A stretch of DNA of 15,010 bases from Candidatus Falkowbacteria bacterium RIFOXYC2_FULL_48_21 (GTDB taxonomy: Bacteria; Patescibacteriota; Patescibacteriia; UBA11705; JABHMO01), in NCBI GenBank assembly GCA_001778275.1, contig MFGM01000023.1, positions 1 to 15,010 of the forward strand. The letters are read 5' to 3'. The translations under genes were made by a program, and so were the position numbers. Positions 13,332 through 15,010 of this stretch are shown piece by piece. Numbering within the stretch: the first letter of the stretch is position 1; each line of letters begins with the position of its first letter. The notes under the pieces are model-generated. The model had not been told where the DNA came from. It did not search any database and saw nothing but the letters and a program-made list of their open reading frames with translations.

Positions 13332-13388
13332 AAAAAATCAACGCCGTAGTGACAGAATATGATTCTATCACTACGGCGTTGATTTTTT
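13332..13388. terminator. Long bidirectional terminator between ftsW and nifS
   Basis: A perfect 21-bp stem (13332-13352 with 13368-13388), then one C/A mismatch and 5 more pairs (13354-13358 with 13362-13366) around a 3-nt loop. A6 and T6 at the ends provide U-tracts in both directions. It begins at the base after the ftsW stop codon. Confidence 0.93.
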
Positions 13389-13396
13389 AATCGATT

Positions 13397-14584
13397 TTAC
13401 GGCGCCATCTTGCGCAACTTATCCACGGCGGCGCGGAGGGCACCGACAAACGGCGCCACTTCGTGCGACGTATTGAACCGGCCGAGAGAAATGCGCACGC
13501 TGCCGTGTGACCATTCAGGCTTGATGCCCATGGCCGTCAAAACGTGCGATGGTTCCAGTGAGCCGGAAGAGCAAGCCGAACCGGTGGATATGGCTATGCC
13601 TTCAAGATCGAGCATCATAAGCAAGCTTTCGCCTTCCGCATTCAAAAAACTGACATTGATAATGTTTGGCAATTGCGTTTCGATTTGACCGTTGAAACGC
13701 GCGTCTTCAACCTTATCGATTTCATTTATTAATTTCTCTTTGATCGTTTTTAATTTCTGAATATCTGTTTTCCCGTGTTGCATTATCAAATCCACCGCCG
13801 CGCCGAGAGCCACTATGCCGGCCACGTTCAACGTTCCCGGACGTAAACCATATTCATAATGACCGCCAAAACCTTGCGGTTTCACCTTCACCCCTTTGCG
13901 AAGATAAAGAGCGCCCACTCCCTTTGGCGCATAAATTTTATGGCCGGAAATGGTCATCAAATCAACGCCGAGCCCGTTCACATCGCACGGCAAATAGTTT
14001 GCCGCCTGTACGGCATCAATGTGAAAATACAAAGGCAACGCCTTGGCCTCTCGCTTTGTCCGTTCCGCTAAAATCACATCGCGCACCGCGCTGATCGGCT
14101 GAATTGAACCGACTTCATTATTCGCATACATGAGGGATATCAAAACCGTATTGGCCTTTATCTTTTTTTTCAACTGATCCAGCTTCAACACGCCGAACTG
14201 ATCCACCTCGATAAAATCGACTTCCGCTTTCTTCATTTTTTGTAATTCTTTGAACACCTCCAAAACGGATGGGTGCTCGATGGCCGAAGTAATAATATGA
14301 ATTTTTTTACCTTGGCCGACAAAAAAATCCACCACGCCCTGAATAGCGAGATTATTGCTTTCCGTGGCACCGGACGTAAAAACAACTTCCGCGGGCGCGC
14401 AATGAAAAAAATCAGCCACTTTGGCGCGCGCCTCGTCCACCGCCGAAAGAGCGGCCTGCCCGGCCGAGTGAATCGAACCCGGATTGCCAAAAACCTCCGT
14501 TAAATACGGCATCATTTTCTCAAGCACGCGCGGATCGATCTTTGTTGTGGCGCTATTATCAAAATAAATATTATTCATAACCAT
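13397..14584 (-). CDS. nifS: Cysteine desulfurase (NifS/IscS family)
   Basis: PLP enzyme that converts cysteine to alanine and a persulfide for Fe-S cluster and tRNA thiolation pathways. It has 395 residues. The N-terminus IYFDNSATT is typical. H104 (AIEHPS) stacks on PLP, D190 (HIDAVQ) contacts the pyridine nitrogen, K216 (SGHK) forms the Schiff base, and C338 in STGSACSSGS is the catalytic persulfide cysteine on the class I (IscS/NifS) loop. The substrate-binding GLRPGTLN stretch is at 246-253. Two ATGs (14584 and 14578) are six bases apart; the second gives MNNIYFDN, and neither has a Shine-Dalgarno. It follows nfu by 46 bases on the same strand, forming an Fe-S unit that could supply MiaB. 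Confidence 0.96.
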   Translation of the reverse strand: MVMNNIYFDNSATTKIDPRVLEKMMPYLTEVFGNPGSIHSAGQAALSAVDEARAKVADFFHCAPAEVVFTSGATESNNLAIQGVVDFFVGQGKKIHIITSAIEHPSVLEVFKELQKMKKAEVDFIEVDQFGVLKLDQLKKKIKANTVLISLMYANNEVGSIQPISAVRDVILAERTKREAKALPLYFHIDAVQAANYLPCDVNGLGVDLMTISGHKIYAPKGVGALYLRKGVKVKPQGFGGHYEYGLRPGTLNVAGIVALGAAVDLIMQHGKTDIQKLKTIKEKLINEIDKVEDARFNGQIETQLPNIINVSFLNAEGESLLMMLDLEGIAISTGSACSSGSLEPSHVLTAMGIKPEWSHGSVRISLGRFNTSHEVAPFVGALRAAVDKLRKMAP

Positions 14585-14630
14585 TTATTTTAACTTTGGA
14601 CTTTTACCTTTGGACTTTGGACTCGTGCTA
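14585..14630. repeat. Low-complexity TTTGGACTTT repeat tract between nfu and nifS
   Basis: Read on the + strand, the tract repeats variants of AACTTTGGACTTTTACC and TTTGGACTTTGGAC. Such short A/G versus C/T tandem words resemble the T/C-rich leaders at 50-75 and 2735-2815 and fill the whole gap before the nifS start. Confidence 0.6.
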
Positions 14631-14858
14631 TTAAATCGCCACCACTTCCTTAATCTCCGGGATTTCCTCTTTAATCGCCACCTCCACTCCCTGCTTCAAT
14701 GTGATTTGCGACATGGGACAGTGCGCGCAATGGCCCTGCAACCGGACCATAACAACGCCCTCGGGCGTAACTTGCACAAACTCAATGTCACCGCCATCCG
14801 CTTGCAACGCCGGCTTAATTTTTTCGATAATTTTTCTCACCTTTTCTTCTATTGCCAT
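14631..14858 (-). CDS. nfu: Nfu-type Fe-S scaffold (NifU C-terminal domain)
   Basis: A 75-residue single-domain protein matching the NifU C-terminal domain: KIKPALQADGGDIEFV (13-28), then V-x-V-R-L-Q-G-H-C-A-H-C-P-M-S with the cluster-binding pair C44 and C47. Nfu proteins carry or deliver 4Fe-4S clusters, usually as dimers bridged by the CxxC pairs. The N-terminal IscU-like and 2Fe-2S domains of full NifU are missing, as in many stand-alone Nfu proteins. It lies upstream of nifS on the same strand, so sulfur donor and scaffold/carrier are probably co-expressed. The ATG has no Shine-Dalgarno. Confidence 0.92.
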   Translation of the reverse strand: MAIEEKVRKIIEKIKPALQADGGDIEFVQVTPEGVVMVRLQGHCAHCPMSQITLKQGVEVAIKEEIPEIKEVVAI

Positions 14859-14951
14859 ATTGTTTTTTATTCTTATAATTAAAACTGGTTGCCTTCTTTG
14901 TTTCTTCGTTTTTGAGCCTTATTTCTTCACGACAATTACTTAATTACTCAA

Positions 14952-15010
14952 TTACGGCTTTCTCTTATTATACTGCTCAATCGCCTTCTTCAACCCCTCC
15001 TCCGCCAAAA
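14952..15010 (-). CDS. 3' end of an unidentified minus-strand gene (partial)
   Basis: Reading in from the right edge on the minus strand, an open frame ends LAEEGLKKAIEQYNKRKP and stops at TAA (14954-14952). It is helical and charged, as a protein C-terminus often is. Only 18 residues are visible, so the product cannot be named. It is upstream of nfu with a gap of 93 A/T-rich bases. Confidence 0.5.
   Translation of the reverse strand, partial: LAEEGLKKAIEQYNKRKP

Overview
The window is a compact bacterial chromosome segment, most likely from an uncultured Candidate Phyla Radiation (Patescibacteria) bacterium. This is inferred from divergent but complete core enzymes, a free-standing four-helix-bundle (23S-IVS-type) protein, low-complexity inverted repeats at gene ends, and start codons that almost never carry a Shine-Dalgarno sequence. 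No marker gene here proves the phylum.

Layout. (1) 158-2628, + strand: a nucleotide operon with a P-loop kinase resembling dephospho-CoA kinase/UPF0200, thymidylate kinase (tmk) and thymidine kinase (tdk), closed by an intrinsic terminator. Between the kinase and tmk sits a roughly 600-base unit: a four-helix-bundle gene framed by a long imperfect inverted repeat. (2) 2837-4366: gatB, followed by a chain of GC-rich hairpins. (3) 4640-5880: an island that looks foreign to the rest. It holds a minus-strand lipoprotein made of eight four-cysteine repeats, with its own promoter, strong RBS and terminator. Diverging from it is a candidate structured non-coding RNA of about 315 nt with a sigma70-like promoter and a strong terminator. 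(4) 5983-9209: miaA (-), desulfoferrodoxin-type superoxide reductase and a cupin (+), then miaB (-). MiaA and MiaB are the two successive enzymes for ms2i6A37 in tRNA. (5) 9352-13331: a + strand cell-wall operon of a small membrane protein, mraY, murD and ftsW, closed by a 21-bp perfect terminator hairpin shared with the convergent unit. (6) 13397-14858, - strand: nfu and nifS for Fe-S assembly, and the 3' end of one more minus-strand gene at the window edge.

How the genes connect. tdk and tmk give thymidine salvage to dTDP. NifS and Nfu can supply Fe-S clusters to MiaB, which needs two 4Fe-4S clusters. Superoxide reductase would protect such clusters. MraY, MurD and FtsW cover lipid I formation, D-Glu addition and septal glycan polymerisation.

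The most unusual items are the inverted-repeat-framed four-helix-bundle unit, the promoter-to-terminator structured RNA, the cysteine-repeat lipoprotein, an in-frame palindromic repeat inside MiaA, and the sharp split between two genes with perfect Shine-Dalgarno sites and thirteen without one.
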